DNA from: Jaltomata sinuosa
Lineage: Eukaryota; Streptophyta; Magnoliopsida; Solanales; Solanaceae
Length of the DNA stretch: 64,000 bases
Direction: 5' to 3'
NCBI GenBank assembly: GCA_003996215.1
Contig: QJPP01001441.1
Span: 372,001-436,000 of the forward strand
The translations under genes and the position numbers were made by a program. Below the pieces are notes generated by a model, which had not been told where the DNA came from, made no database searches, and saw only the letters and a list, made by a program, of their open reading frames with translations. The first letter of the stretch is position 1; each line of letters opens with the position of its first letter. Shown piece by piece: positions 9,829 to 21,035 of the stretch.

Positions 9829-11359
9829 ACCATTCATCCTCAAATGAATACTAAGCAAGGGAAACTAGAGAGATAACATCCCAACCAAACATCGAAATAT
9901 GAAAACCGAAGAATCAACATGAAATTGGACTTTTCAACTTAAAACATGGCTGAATCAACTTCAGAAATATGAATACATGCTAGGATCAAGAGAGAAACTG
10001 CTGAAATAGAATTGGAGGTACATACTAAGGGTGAAACTACTTCCTCAAGCTGAAACTGTATCGAAAAGAAAAGGATGAGGGTACTTGGCCTTCATGGCTG
10101 ATTCTTCTTCCCAAGTAGTTCCTTCAACTAAGTTCTAAAAGCTGAAGTACTATCGTGGTAATCAACTTCTGATTGAAATAAAAACTGAGCTTGTTTCATG
10201 AGACACGTATGCATGCTAGGAACGTAAGATCAGCTAATGGGACAAGAACTGGATACCCAACATGATTGTTTTTTTAGATGAGAGTAGGAACTCAGCTAAA
10301 ACTCATAAAGAACAAACATACTCTAGAACTCACAGTTAACCGAAAGGGACACCAAACTGAGAGAGTTAGATATACAGGGAAACTATTCTCTTCTGAATAC
10401 CACTCCTACCATTTGCAACTAACAACCTCAATAGCGCACATAAAAGTATTAAGGTCTGAGTCTAACTACCCAATTATCCATGTTCAAACCTATCTCGACC
10501 AGATCTCTGGCATCTAGAACGTATTCTAAGGATAGAATTCCCTCTTATCACAACAACCAACTAACCTAGGGCTCCCAACTAAAGGGTCACTAGTTGCACA
10601 AAACAATTATCCATATGTATCCCATCACGATATTCAAGCTTATAACTATGGTCACCTTATAGTTTTGTAGCTTACCCTATTTAAGACTTCTCTCCTCTTT
10701 CCTACCATAACTAGGAATTGCAAATTCAAGAACTTCTACAGAGGGACATACTAAACTTCCTCATCTAACTATTTTGCATGAATAATCCATACCTCATAAT
10801 TCACCCACACCTAGAAGTCAAGGTGGAACAAGTACACTAACAAGGAAAAGGAATCTGCTACCTCCCAGCTAGGCTACTACAAGGCCTTCTCCCCTAACAC
10901 TTATAACATCATAAACCAGAACCATTGAAAGAAAATAGCAGGAGCAGGAGTGTCACGAATGAAGGATTACATATTGATCTTAACTTACACTTAGCGTGGT
11001 TTAGCCACTCAAGGTAAGTCTTGGGGAATTGATCGCAATAGGCATGAGCACTTCACATACTAGGCATGTAAGACATGAGTTAGTGGGGATCACCACCCCT
11101 CATCATCAAAGGCAAAGATCACAGGGATTTAGAATAAGTAAATCATAAGCGTGAATCATTTCAAGAATTAGGTCTGAGCATATACATGGCGTAACATGCT
11201 TTGGTTAGCCATTGAGGTATTTCTGAAAACTTACTGAGCAAACATAACTGAGCATACTGCGATACATGAGTTTACATACATAATGGACCTCGAGGCATAA
11301 AGCCTGGATATATAGACTCTCAGAGTAAGAGTAGAGTCATTGTCTGAAGAAATCACTTG
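9829..11359 (-). other. TEK-1 internal 3' region with chromodomain-tail scrap
   Basis: No intact gene is seen. On the minus strand, about 10078-10145 still encodes the end of a Tekay chromodomain: the equivalent copy-2 segment reads VEGTTWEAESSMKAKYPH after a stop, and the intact relative is in TEK-2 at 61944-62100. The rest (10150-11359) shows no recognisable protein and has many stops in all frames. The element therefore keeps the 3' end of pol and lacks the remainder, as expected for an internal-deletion derivative. Confidence 0.6.
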
Positions 11360-11560
11360 TCATTCTAGAAGCTTAATATGAGTGTGAATCTTGATGGAGT
11401 GCGTAAATTGAAATAGAACCATGGTGCTGAAACCCAAGGCATGCAAATGGTATCGTAATGGAGGGATTATACTTAGGACACTAGGTTGGAAATAAGCTTC
11501 TGCCTCCCCTCCTAACTTTGTTCGAACACCCAATGACATCACCACCTGAGCCTCCAACAT
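11360..11560 (-). CDS. Short conserved ORF of TEK-1 (66 aa), copy 1
   Basis: This 66-codon frame starts MLEAQVVMSLGVRTKLGG and is open in all three TEK-1 internal regions (also 34982-35182 and 40807-41007), with only scattered amino-acid changes. I do not recognise it; it has no obvious domain, signal peptide or zinc motif. It lies between the miniature gag and the chromodomain scrap, where pol should be, so it may be a fragment of pol-region sequence in a non-native frame. Conservation of length among recently duplicated copies is weak evidence for function. Confidence 0.25.
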   Translation of the reverse strand: MLEAQVVMSLGVRTKLGGEAEAYFQPSVLSIIPPLRYHLHALGFSTMVLFQFTHSIKIHTHIKLLE

Positions 11561-11754
11561 CTGACCGATTCAACATCCCACTATCTCACCCTTAGATTCA
11601 TGCCACCTTTCTAAGTCTATGGACCTCTCACCAACCTCTCAAAGGAACTATTATCATTTTACCCTAACAAAACATACACTACTCTAGAATCTAGCCCGAA
11701 TACCCACTTCCTTCTATAGTCTAAGATCTTCCTTCGCCTAAAAGTCTAGGCCTC

Positions 11755-12330
11755 AACCCTTCTATCTTCAGTTTGTTATAAGTTAAGACAACTCACCACC
11801 CAAACAAGAATAGGGGTCCAAGGACTATGAATGCATAAAGGAAGGAAATCTAGTGACGTACCTGATTCAACTTTTGAAGGAATACCCTTACCCGGCTGGC
11901 TAAGAAATGAAAGGAATTGGTTTTGGAGCTAAACATCACAGTTGATCCGCTTATATGAGGGGCAATTCCTGATCCTATGGCCTAACTGACCAAACCTAAA
12001 ACACCACTCCATGCCTGCAAGGCACTCACCTAAATGTAACTTACCACAACTACTACAACGAGGGCACCTCAAGCTCTTCAGAGCTTTATGGTGACACAAC
12101 TGAGAATCCAGGGTAGGTGTGCTAACTGAAGACAGGATTTGTCCGGACGACCTCTACTGAGAAGACGATTGGTTCCATGTTCTGTTCTTTTTCTTCTTTC
12201 TCTTCCTCTTCTTTAGTTTCTCTTTCGCATTCAACTGAGCTGTCATGGCTTGAGCCAACATACAGATGGCTTCATGAAATTCTGCATTCGTAACATCATG
12301 ATCTGGAGTTGTTGGATTAGCTTTCCTCAT
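11755..12330 (-). pseudogene. TEK-1 miniature gag, copy 1
   Basis: On the minus strand the frame starts MRKANPTTPD, followed by FHEAICMLAQAMTAQLN, a Lys/Arg-rich run, a Ser-rich linker and a zinc knuckle CSSCGKLHLGEC, then GHRIRNCPS. The start resembles the N-terminus, and the knuckle the C-terminal nucleocapsid part, of Tekay/Del gag, while the roughly 300-residue capsid core between them is missing. One in-frame stop follows SSSQ. The copies at 35366-35941 and 41355-41777 lack that stop. The second knuckle is degenerate (FRFGQLGH in place of FxCGxxGH). It lies just downstream of the primer site, as gag should. Confidence 0.7.
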
Positions 12331-12546
12331 GGGGTTTCTTCATGGAGACATTATCTGGAATGCGTAAGGAATGGATTAGAAGGGTAAGTAGAGTCAAACT
12401 CTATCGCACGATAGTGAACATGAAGAAGTGAAGTTTTTCCTAAAACACCTCATAGCCTCCCTCTTATTGGTGTGGTGCACTTCACATCCATGAAAGAGAC
12501 TCTACTTAGTGCGGCTTTCAGACATCCTAGGAATCTTGCACCTGAG

Positions 12547-12558
12547 GCTCTGAAACCA
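12547..12558 (-). other. TEK-1 primer-binding site (tRNA-Met type), copy 1
   Basis: The minus strand reads TGGTTTCAGAGC four bases after the 5' LTR end. The copy-2 sites (36158-36169 and 41995-42006) keep the canonical TGGTATCAGAGC, complementary to initiator tRNA-Met. Confidence 0.75.
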
Positions 12559-12562
12559 AATT

Positions 12563-15175
12563 TTTCATGCCCCGAGGTTACCCCATAGATATAACATGGG
12601 ACTTGGAGCCACAAGGATCCTAAGTTAACCCTTGGTCATAGAATTCTCAAGCATGTAAAAGAAAATGGAACGAAAGCATCATAAAGAAATCCTTAATAGG
12701 GAGACATATCATAAATAGAGAGTCGAATAGGAAATACAACTCGAAAATCACCTCATAAAATCTATGTTTAAAAGCCTCTAAAACTAGCATAAGGAGTTGA
12801 TGGGAAAATACCCCAACTAACTCAACAATCTAAAAGGAAAAGAGATATAGAAAAGCTATAATAAAGCCTAGTCCTCACACTATGAGGACTCACCAAAGGT
12901 TAGCGTGAGTGGCCGGGAACTCTAGCCACGATGATATGAAGGGACACCTGAATCTACATCATCAAAGGATGCAGCGCAATATGCGTTAGTACTATGGAAT
13001 TTACTAAGTATGTGAGCAATGCATAAATAGAGTGAAGCATGCTTTAAAACGTATTTAGGTAAATCCATGCATAGTAAAGATCATGAGAAGATTTCATAGT
13101 GGAAATCAAATCATAAGGCAAAAGCCAGCTTCAAGATGATGTTTCATAAGAAAGTTCATAATGCATAACAAACTTGAAAACATAACATACGAGAGTTTTT
13201 TATAACCGACATAAGACCACGTGAGCTTTATGGAATCTAACAATAAAACCCCAGTTACCAAAGTTGACTTTCAACCCTGCCAAGGAACAAGTCACCATAC
13301 CCAACTATATAACCCTAGTTGACAAAGCTGTCCTATGCCCCGCTAAGACAATTACACCATACATAAAGACGTAGATCCACTCTTATAAGCCTATAAGGTA
13401 CATATCATATCATATCATGACCAATGCTGGCAACGTAGTTTGTAAGACTAAGGGTACTCTCACTCCATCCTCTCGGTGCTAAATATTACTCCCAAAACAT
13501 GCATACATATAGCTCATAATCATCAAGGCATACTCTCATGCCAAATCTTGTTCATAGGGGCATACTCTCATGCCAAATCTTATTCATAAGGGCATACTAT
13601 CATGCCAAATCTTATTCATAAAGCATAAAAATACATCGGGTATCATGCAACTTTCATATCATAGTTCATAAAGCTTAGAATAGCCATAATTCAAAGACAT
13701 ACTTTTCTTTCTAAATTCATACTTGAAGAATTTGGCATGCAATTTCATAAATTCATAAAAGCCATGATATCTAATCATGCCAAGTTTCTCTTGAAAACAT
13801 GCAATTTCATAGTTTTATGCTATAAATCAACTTTCATGCTTGGGATTTTAAAACCAATAAGAGAATCATACTTAAATCATGAGTAATCAAGAGGAAACCA
13901 TAAATTTAAACATAGAAACTGATTTCAAAAACTTTCCCCAATTTTAGATCAAAACCCTAGTTTCATGAGTTCATAAATCAAAATAAGAATTGTCCTTAAA
14001 ATCATGAATAAGAAACCACTCATAAAAACTCATGCAAAATAATGAAATTTAGAGTTAGAATCTATAGAAGAATCATGAGAAAATAATTTTAGAAGGACCC
14101 ATAAGAATTGAATAAGAACCCTAGTTTAGAAATCCATAAATTCAATTTAGAAGATTGGGGTTTTCAGAATAAGGGTGAAGGAATCTCTTATTGAACACCC
14201 ACATACCTTAGGTGAAGATAACTCACTTCAACTTGACTTGGAGCTTAGAGACTTTGAGTGGATCCCTTGCTATGGAGCTTGAAACCCTATCTTGAAGCTT
14301 GAGAGGACGAAACTTTTTTTTCTCTCTTTTGAAACTTGTTTAGAAGAATGGGAGATAACTTATGCCAAGTGGGAATAAAAACCCTTCTAAATATGCTTAA
14401 AAGGACCTAGTATAGGAGTTAAAAGAGTGGAAAAATAAAAAAAATAACCCTGGATTTAAGCTTGGAAAAACTGATGAAATGACTTAGATTCAGGGATTAC
14501 GGGTCAGTGTACGGACCGTCAAAGTGAATGACGGACCATCATTTGATCCATGATTTTAGAAATCACTTTTGAGAGCCTACTGGAACTCCATTCCATGAGT
14601 TACAGGATGGTCCGTCATTTAGGGAAGAAAAGCTGATTTTTGACAAACCACGTGTCAATCTACGGACAGTTGTTTTGATCTACGTGCCGTCAACCAACCA
14701 GTGGTTTTAAAAATGAAAATTTTAGTGTTTAGTTAAGCAATAACGGGTCAAAGTACGGACCCATAATTCAAAGTATGGACCCGTCGTTCAAAGTATGGAC
14801 CTATCATTCAAAGTACGGACCCGTCATCCTATCCGTCATCACTGACAGCACTATAGTAAATTGCCCATAACTTTTTACTTCGGACTCGGATTAATAAGAG
14901 GTCGGTGGAGTTGGAAATATAATTTGAATACCTTTAATTTGGTAGGTACTAGGCTACCTAACCATTTATATTTTAGGAGAAATAATTGTTTGAATTTGAC
15001 CCTAGTTTAGTCTTATAGGAAAACTCATTTGGTTGAGGTGTTTTCAACTTATCTATGTTATAAGAGTCTCTTATGAACATGATTCACATCCAAAGAACTC
15101 ACCATACTAGGAAAAAGATCATTAGGCTCATGGAAAATGGTTCGGGTATTATTTTAGGATTTCTGGGGTGTTACA
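12563..15175 (-). repeat. TEK-1 LTR B (5' LTR)
   Basis: The plus strand reads TTTCATGCCCCGAGG to GGGGTGTTACA. It aligns along its whole length with LTR A. It carries three units of the 32-bp minisatellite (13529-13620) and a decayed 20-bp repeat array (about 14747-14826). Confidence 0.88.
13529..13620. repeat. 32-bp LTR minisatellite, 3 units
   Basis: This is the same unit as at 8148-8209. The third unit has CATACTATC in place of CATACTCTC. Confidence 0.85.
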
Positions 15176-15180
15176 GCGGA

Positions 15181-16117
15181 GATAGCACCAATGGTTTTAA
15201 GGAGAAAAGCTCATCGAGGAAATGATTCTTTCCCTTTCCCGGTGTTGATTACTATGCTTTGTGCTAAGGCTGAGGTCCCCACCCTCAGTTGTGATGAGTT
15301 TACTCATGCTATAGGGACTATTGACCTTGATAAGAAAATAGATAGGGACCCCCCCAGGTTTAAGAGACAAAGGACTGAGCAGTTGGGGGAAGTTGATAGT
15401 GATGGGCTTGATGCTGGACTAGATGCTTCATCTCCTTTCCGAGGTACTTCAGAGGAACATACACATGCCCCCGCACCCTCTATGACCAAAAGTGGTCTTC
15501 AAGACATGGTGTACAAAACTCATAGCCATGAGAAGCAGCTGGCTTACCAAGCTATACCCGATACGATAAATAGAGCTGTCAAGAATGCAGTACAAGGGGT
15601 GGTGGATAGATTCAACACATTGTTAAAAAGGGTAGACGTCATTGAAGAGGCAATCAAAACACTTCAAAAAAATATTGACATAGCCAAAGGTAAAGCTCCA
15701 GTAGTGGAAGCAGATTTTACCACCTTAACTCCACCTCGTTCCATTCCCGGTGCCTGGGATAACTTGTTTATAGCCTATGAGGATGATGATGAGGTGCTTC
15801 CTGGTAATGAAGATACGGGGTAGGATGATGATCAGGATGTAGTTTTCAAGAGAGTTCTTCAAGAGTCCACACTTACTTCGCACTCCAAAAAGGGTGGTGC
15901 ATGCCTAAGTGGAAGAACCTCAGATGTGGAAACAGCTGCAGATGATGATGATTTTAAGGCACATTCCTCTAGGGAGTTCACCTTTCTTTCCCTTAAGCTA
16001 ATAGAATTGAGGGCAATGTTTCTTTTATGGGGAAGCGGTGGCTTTACTTGCTTTTTATTGGTTGCCCGTGATTGGGCTTGGAATATTATTTTTATTGCCC
16101 TTTTCGGGCCTTGTTGA
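15181..16117 (+). pseudogene. ATH ORF2, 3' half, copy 1
   Basis: This continues ORF2 after the TEK-1 insertion. A 210-codon frame (15191-15823) is open, with FPFPVLITMLCAKAEVPT, a charged Asp-rich linker, and a helical stretch with heptad-like spacing near VDRFNTLLKRVDVIEEAIKT (15600-15670). After a stop at 15821-15823 a second segment (to 16117) ends in a hydrophobic block, FLLVARDWAWNIIFIALFG, that could span a membrane. A coiled coil plus a C-terminal hydrophobic segment in the env position would suit an env-like protein, but no homology to a known envelope is visible. Copy 2 (44705-45650) has different stops, at 44976-44978 and near 45287. Confidence 0.6.
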
Positions 16118-16268
16118 CATTTTTAGTTCTGCTAGATTTGGTTTGGCCCTTGTCGGGCAAATTTTGGATGATTGTGATGCTTATTGCCCTTGCCGGGCCT
16201 TTTTCTTACCTTTTTCTTATTTAGTTTTGTTTTGAGCTAAATTGTTCCCTTGCCGGGCTTGATTTTTA
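16097..16268 (+). repeat. Four GCCC-N5-GGGC mini-hairpins (copy 1)
   Basis: Short inverted repeats with a 4-bp stem and 5-nt loop occur at 16097-16109, 16146-16158, 16186-16198 and 16256-16268 (the last starts TCCC). The favoured form is GCCCTTGCCGGGC. They begin inside the last codons of ORF2 and run into the 3' untranslated region. Copy 2 keeps all four between about 45626 and 45790. Confidence 0.7.
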
Positions 16269-16269
16269 A

Positions 16270-18080
16270 TTCTGTTATCGGGTCAGTCTTACATGCCCCA
16301 TTGTTTCACTACCCATGCTTTGCAAATGCACTAAGGGCCTACACCAAGTCTTGTTTTTAAATGAATCATGAGCATGAAATTTGGATATCACCTTATTAAT
16401 AGTAGTTTAGCAATAAACTTCAAGGATTTTCTTAATTCCGCGGTTCTTTCCGAAGGAGCAAAGTTTTAGTTATCTTTATTTTTCTTTTGTTTTTGTATCA
16501 AACCGGGTTGGTATTTCCCTATGATAGATTGAGAGTAGACTTTCTTAAGGGAAATGCCAAGTTTTAGTTTAAAATTGAGTCAGTAGTTGCTTGTCTTGAA
16601 ATGGGCCCACCAAAAATTTTCTCTTGGCAAATTATTTTATAAAACAAAATAGAGATGAGAAATAAATTTTTGAGGAAAAGCATTCTGTTGTCATCACTTG
16701 CATACTCTCGCTTTGGCTTGATTGACTCACAAATGAGTGTGTAATAAACTCGGAATATCTTGTCAAAAGTCATTTTTCCCAATTGATTTTGAGACTAATG
16801 AAAGATTCTTGTGGCATGATGCCTTGTGTGGTGAGGCTTTACCTTGATTCTCGTGCATGCATGTCATCTAGAACTTGCCCCGAATGTGATTCAAGGAAAA
16901 ATTCTAGGTGTGACTGAGCTTGGAAGATGAACTTAGGCCCTTTTTGATAGCCACTTCACCCAAATGACTTCCCGTGACATCAATCCTAGTGAACCTCTTT
17001 GAGCTTGTAACTGTTCTTTAGAACCTGCTTAACACCTTGACCCTTTTTGGAATCTCTATCATGGCACCCGTCCTCCCTAATTGCTTGAAAGTGAAATATG
17101 GGGCTAAAAGCCTAAGTTTGGGGGGGGAGGGGAATGAAAATACAACACAGGCAAATGCCTAAGTTTGGGGGGGTTATGTGATCAAATGAGGAGAAGAAAA
17201 GGAATGCACTTCAAGTGCAAGGTAGAACCTTAGGTTTGAATTTCAAAAAAAATTGCTCCAAAAGTTCAATAGAATGAGCATATATGAAAATCAAGAATAG
17301 GTGCTACCAAACAAAGGTTATACAAGGAGTTTGAAGGATCATGATTGGAAGAGAGAAGATTGGGTTGTGTGAGAGAGAAATAAGGTAAAGTTGAAATTTA
17401 AAAATGTGAGCAGTTTTCAAAATGATAATAAAGAGCGTTAGGGAGGTAGTCACTTGAACCAAATGAAATGCTCACCTTAGACCTAGCCAATATTGTAACC
17501 TATAAGTCCTTGGTAATTCTGATCTTGGCTACCCTATATTAGTGGCAATTTATATGAAGGGAAAGCCTATGGTTTGACGTATGTGCACTTGAACTTCCTT
17601 GAGAGAGTGAGAGTATTCTTGGTTCTCCTATATTCCCGTGGTTTTTTGAATTGCATGATTGTTAGTGGGATTCTATCTTATGGTGAGTGGCATCATGCAC
17701 TCAAATTAAAATATGAAGTCCCTATGTCAATTGAGAGGAATGAATGAGATAAGTTGTGTGGCGAATCTCATGGAAAACCTTGACGGTCCATGCCAATGAT
17801 TTGAGAAGCTTAAATGTCTTGTTTTGAATGATAAAATTCCCTTGATTTTGAATGAGAAATGAAGTCCTTTTGAAAAATGTTTTGAAATAACCAGTTGCCT
17901 TGATATTGTGGTGGTTCAAATTGAGATGAACATTGTAGTTCAATCTTTTATTTAAGTCTTTTTGTTTATTATTTTTCTTAATTTTTAGTATGTATTAGTC
18001 CTTTGTGCCTTGATTGAATCTAGAGCAAAATTAATTCCTTGCCTTGTGAGTATCTTGCTTGAGGACAAGCAATAGTTCAT
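16270..18080 (+). other. ATH long 3' untranslated region, copy 1
   Basis: No credible gene is present. Two G-runs in the context CTAAGTTTGGGGGGG (about 17111-17128 and 17159-17173) copy the look of the true polypurine tract at 18081-18091. The rest is AT-rich sequence that aligns with 45800-47606 in copy 2. Confidence 0.6.
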
Positions 18081-18091
18081 GTTTGGGGGTT
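18081..18091 (+). other. ATH polypurine tract, copy 1
   Basis: GTTTGGGGGTT directly precedes the 3' LTR start TGATAAGTC. The same tract precedes the LTR at 47619. Confidence 0.8.
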
Positions 18092-19597
18092 TGATAAGTC
18101 ATTATTTTACCAACTTAATGAGCCTTTATCCATGAATTATTGCTATGTTTTGAATATATTTAGAGGTTCTTATGGCCTTTATTGATGTCTATGCAGGTAC
18201 TTATGATCAATGATAGAAAACAAGGTAATGGACCCAAAAAGAGCTTAAAAGGAGTGAAGTGTGAAGTGATCAGAAAAGATGGAGATTCTTCCCTGAGATG
18301 CGGTGCCCGTGCGACACACATAAGCTGTGGTGTGGAATGCACCTATATCGCATAGAGCCAAAAAAGTCACTGAAGAATCTGCTAAGGGGTGCGGTCGCTG
18401 TGCGACGCGCACAACTTATGGTATGAACTGCGCCTCCTTCGCATGAAGCCTCCAATATTAGTTGATGTCACTGGTACAACTAAATATGGTGTGCGACGCA
18501 CACATTAGGACATGCAAACTGCATATCGCGTTGCTTGCCACCTGAAGGGCAATTTTGTCCAAAATATTAGTGACATTTTGTGAAGTATAAAAAACCAATT
18601 TAGGCACAATTGTAAAAAGATCCTTCAGCCCTGAATATTGGCAATCAATTTTAGCTTTTAGAAGTAGTGTCCCTCTCCAAGAAGAAGAGAGTTTCAATCC
18701 ATTCTCTCTTAAAAATCTTGGTTAACCATTTATGTACAAAACTGAGCTTTTAACTTAAAATTACACTTGAATAAAGAGGAATTTGGACTACATATTTGGT
18801 ATATCTCTTTCCTTTATTATGAGTAACAAATTTTAATTGTCTAGGGATGTATTGATGATGGGTTCTTGAAAAATGGGTGTGGGTGTTGTTAATTCTTGCC
18901 TATAATTGCTCATTTGACATGGGTCTAGTAGTTTCACCAGGTTTTAATCCTAAAATTTGTGGTTGCAAACATTAATTTTCATTACATGACTATGTTGTTG
19001 CTTGAAAGAGAATTGCATAGTTTCGAATGTGAAATTACTAGTGGGAACTTGGGTATCCATTTAGATTTGAGGCTAGAAATAGCTCATATCGATGGAATCA
19101 CCCATTTAAGGGTCTAAGCTAGAGATAGCGTGACATCCCTAAGTTTGATCTTAGTTGTTTGATAATTTAACCAGTAGTGGTCTAATCAAGATTGTTGGAT
19201 ACATGATTGTTGATCGAGAGATAAACAATCCATACCCATGACCATGGCTACCTAGTCAATCAGTGAGAATAAGTCTGAATAGACAAACACCCTATCCCAC
19301 ATTAAAGCTCTATCAGATACATATCCCTAGTCTTCTATTCTCATTTGTACACCCGTTTTACTTTACCGTCTTGCTTGAATTGGATTTTTGTGATAGAATT
19401 CCCAATTCCCCCCAATCCTTTACTTTTTTGCATTTAAACAATTACTCTCTTAGCGAAGTTGCTCATATATAATCATCATTGTGTTATCTACATGTTTCTG
19501 TGGGTACAACCCTGACATCTATTGAGTACTTATAAATGTGTTTTGCTTGACGATCACTGATACCTTCTCATGGTAGAGTATGTTTGAGCGTTTATCA
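18092..19597 (+). repeat. ATH 3' LTR, copy 1
   Basis: The LTR spans 1506 bp from TGATAAGTC to TTTATCA and is followed by the target site ATGAT. It has a TATA box at 18586-18593 and a perfect GTGCGACGCGCAC palindrome at 18400-18412. Confidence 0.92.
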
Positions 19598-19602
19598 ATG
19601 AT

Positions 19603-21035
19603 GGCACTAAGGAGTTGAGCATGGAAACGGGAACATCCATTCCTTGTGCACAAAAGTTGAGGCTAGAGTTAAAGGGATCTTCTAACCCTTCTCAAGGAAT
19701 ACTTGGCACTAATCCAAACTTCCTTGAAATGGAGAGACAAAAGATTGAGAGGAGTAAGGGTTTGATAAGTGAAAACTCTAGAGAGGAAAAAGGAGAGGTT
19801 GTGTGGAGTGATGTGAGAGGGTTATCACAATGTTATACTAACTCTTGTAACTTCTCTTCATTGTCTAGTTTTCTTGATACGTGTGCAGGTATTCTTGGAA
19901 GATAACCCAATAAGGAACCTCAAAAGTGGAGCATCATGAGTAGTTAAAAGCTTCCAAACAGAACAAATGTGCTTCAATGATGATGACCAAGGTGGAGATG
20001 ATTCTTCATATGAGCTACAAGGTAACAAAGTTAATCTCAACCCTTTCATTAATGTAGATGAGCATGATAGTGACTTAACTGTAAGTGATATCTTACCTTT
20101 ACATGAGCTTAATAAGTCTTTACCATGTGTTGAGTTTACATAATCTATCTTGTTTGAGGATAATGTATTGTTTGAGGATGAGGAGGTCACTCCGAATGAG
20201 GAACCTAGTTGTGTAAATATTTATTGTGAGGTAGCTCCTCTTGAGGGCTATAACTGATATGATAACCTACTTTGATGTGATAACACACTTTCCAAAGATG
20301 GAAATCTCTTCTTAGAAGATGAGAGTACGTCTAGTGGGAAGGATTGTGTCAAAAGGAATGATTCTTTGGATGATAACATTTATTTGCTTGACAATTTGAA
20401 AAACCTAATTAGTAATTTTTCTTATGAAATTGGTGATAGATGTGATCCCTTGTATCACACCCACCCTTGTTTGATAAATATGAGGATGAATTAGTTAATT
20501 CATGTGATGATTTGAATTCTTGTCTCTTTGATCCTAGTGGTGGTGTAGGTAAATTTAGGAATTCTTATTTGGAAGAGGAAGGTGACAATTGTTTAAAGTT
20601 TGATACTTGTCCCTTGGATTTTCTTAACCCCATTGGTATTCTTGATTGTGTTCTTGAATCCAATAATGATCTTATAAGCAATGACACCTGGGATAAGGTT
20701 ATTTTGCGAGACACCATTCTTTACTACCTCTTTACACTTGATGATGTTCATACTTATGTTCAAAATACATTGTGTAGAGGTAGAAAACTACTTGGAGTGT
20801 ATGATTGTTTGAGCAAGCAAGACATATGGGTCTCCTATCCATTTGACCCCAGAGGTCCTTTGCTAGTGTGTGATCTCGTGCTAGTAACTCTTATGGACCC
20901 TAAGGCAAATGTGTCATTGTCTATTGTGGGTGCCAGTTATCTACTTGTATCCTTTTTTGACACATTAGTGCTTCAGTTGTGTGAGCTACAACTTTTGAAA
21001 GCCAAGTCAATTAGTTATTTGATGGAGAGTCCATG
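19603..21035 (+). pseudogene. G1 internal ORF after protease, unknown domain, copy 1
   Basis: The frame continues the 1778-2146 frame without shift (GTKELSMETGTSIP) and is open to 19905. A frame change follows, then an acidic stretch (DDDQGGDDSSYE). The main open piece, 20467-21036 (189 aa), contains FDTCPLDFLNPIGILDCVLE and the first copy of a repeated motif, ILYYLFTLDDVH. No reverse transcriptase motif such as YVDD is seen. I do not recognise the domain. It is part of a retroelement by position, but the sequence could be captured or extremely diverged. Copy 2 (49131-50566) has 154 codons open at the same place. Confidence 0.5.

Larger units (their letters stand above)
7167..15180 (-). mobile_element. 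TEK-1: non-autonomous Tekay/Del-type LTR element, copy 1
   Basis: This complete minus-strand element has its 3' LTR at 7172-9812 (LTR A, 2641 bp), an internal region of 2750 bp and its 5' LTR at 12563-15175 (LTR B, 2613 bp). The flanks are GGGGA (7167-7171) and GCGGA (15176-15180); copy 2 shows AGGGA and GGGGA, so the original target-site duplication was GGGGA. The minus strand reads TGTAACACC...GGGGCATGxCA, with a tRNA-Met primer site and a polypurine tract at the right places. Coding content is a miniature gag plus a scrap of the chromodomain end; there is no protease, reverse transcriptase or integrase. Confidence 0.88.
2142..19602 (+). mobile_element. ATH: Athila-like non-autonomous LTR retrotransposon, copy 1 (hosts TEK-1)
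   Basis: This is a complete element span. It has a 5' LTR (2147-3653, 1507 bp), a tRNA-Asp primer site, a gag remnant, a spliced-leader-like region, ORF2, a long 3' untranslated part, a polypurine tract and a 3' LTR (18092-19597, 1506 bp). Identical 5-bp target-site duplications ATGAT lie at 2142-2146 and 19598-19602. The LTR ends are perfect inverted repeats TGATAA/TTATCA. TEK-1 (7172-15175) interrupts ORF2, so the element itself is about 9.4 kb. No protease, reverse transcriptase or integrase motif is found anywhere in it, so mobility would have needed pol in trans. The two LTRs differ at roughly one site in ten over the first 270 bp, a hand count. Confidence 0.9.

Noticed and set aside
15191..15823. 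Functional host gene of 210 codons
   Set aside because: It is the middle of ATH ORF2, interrupted upstream by TEK-1 and broken in copy 2.
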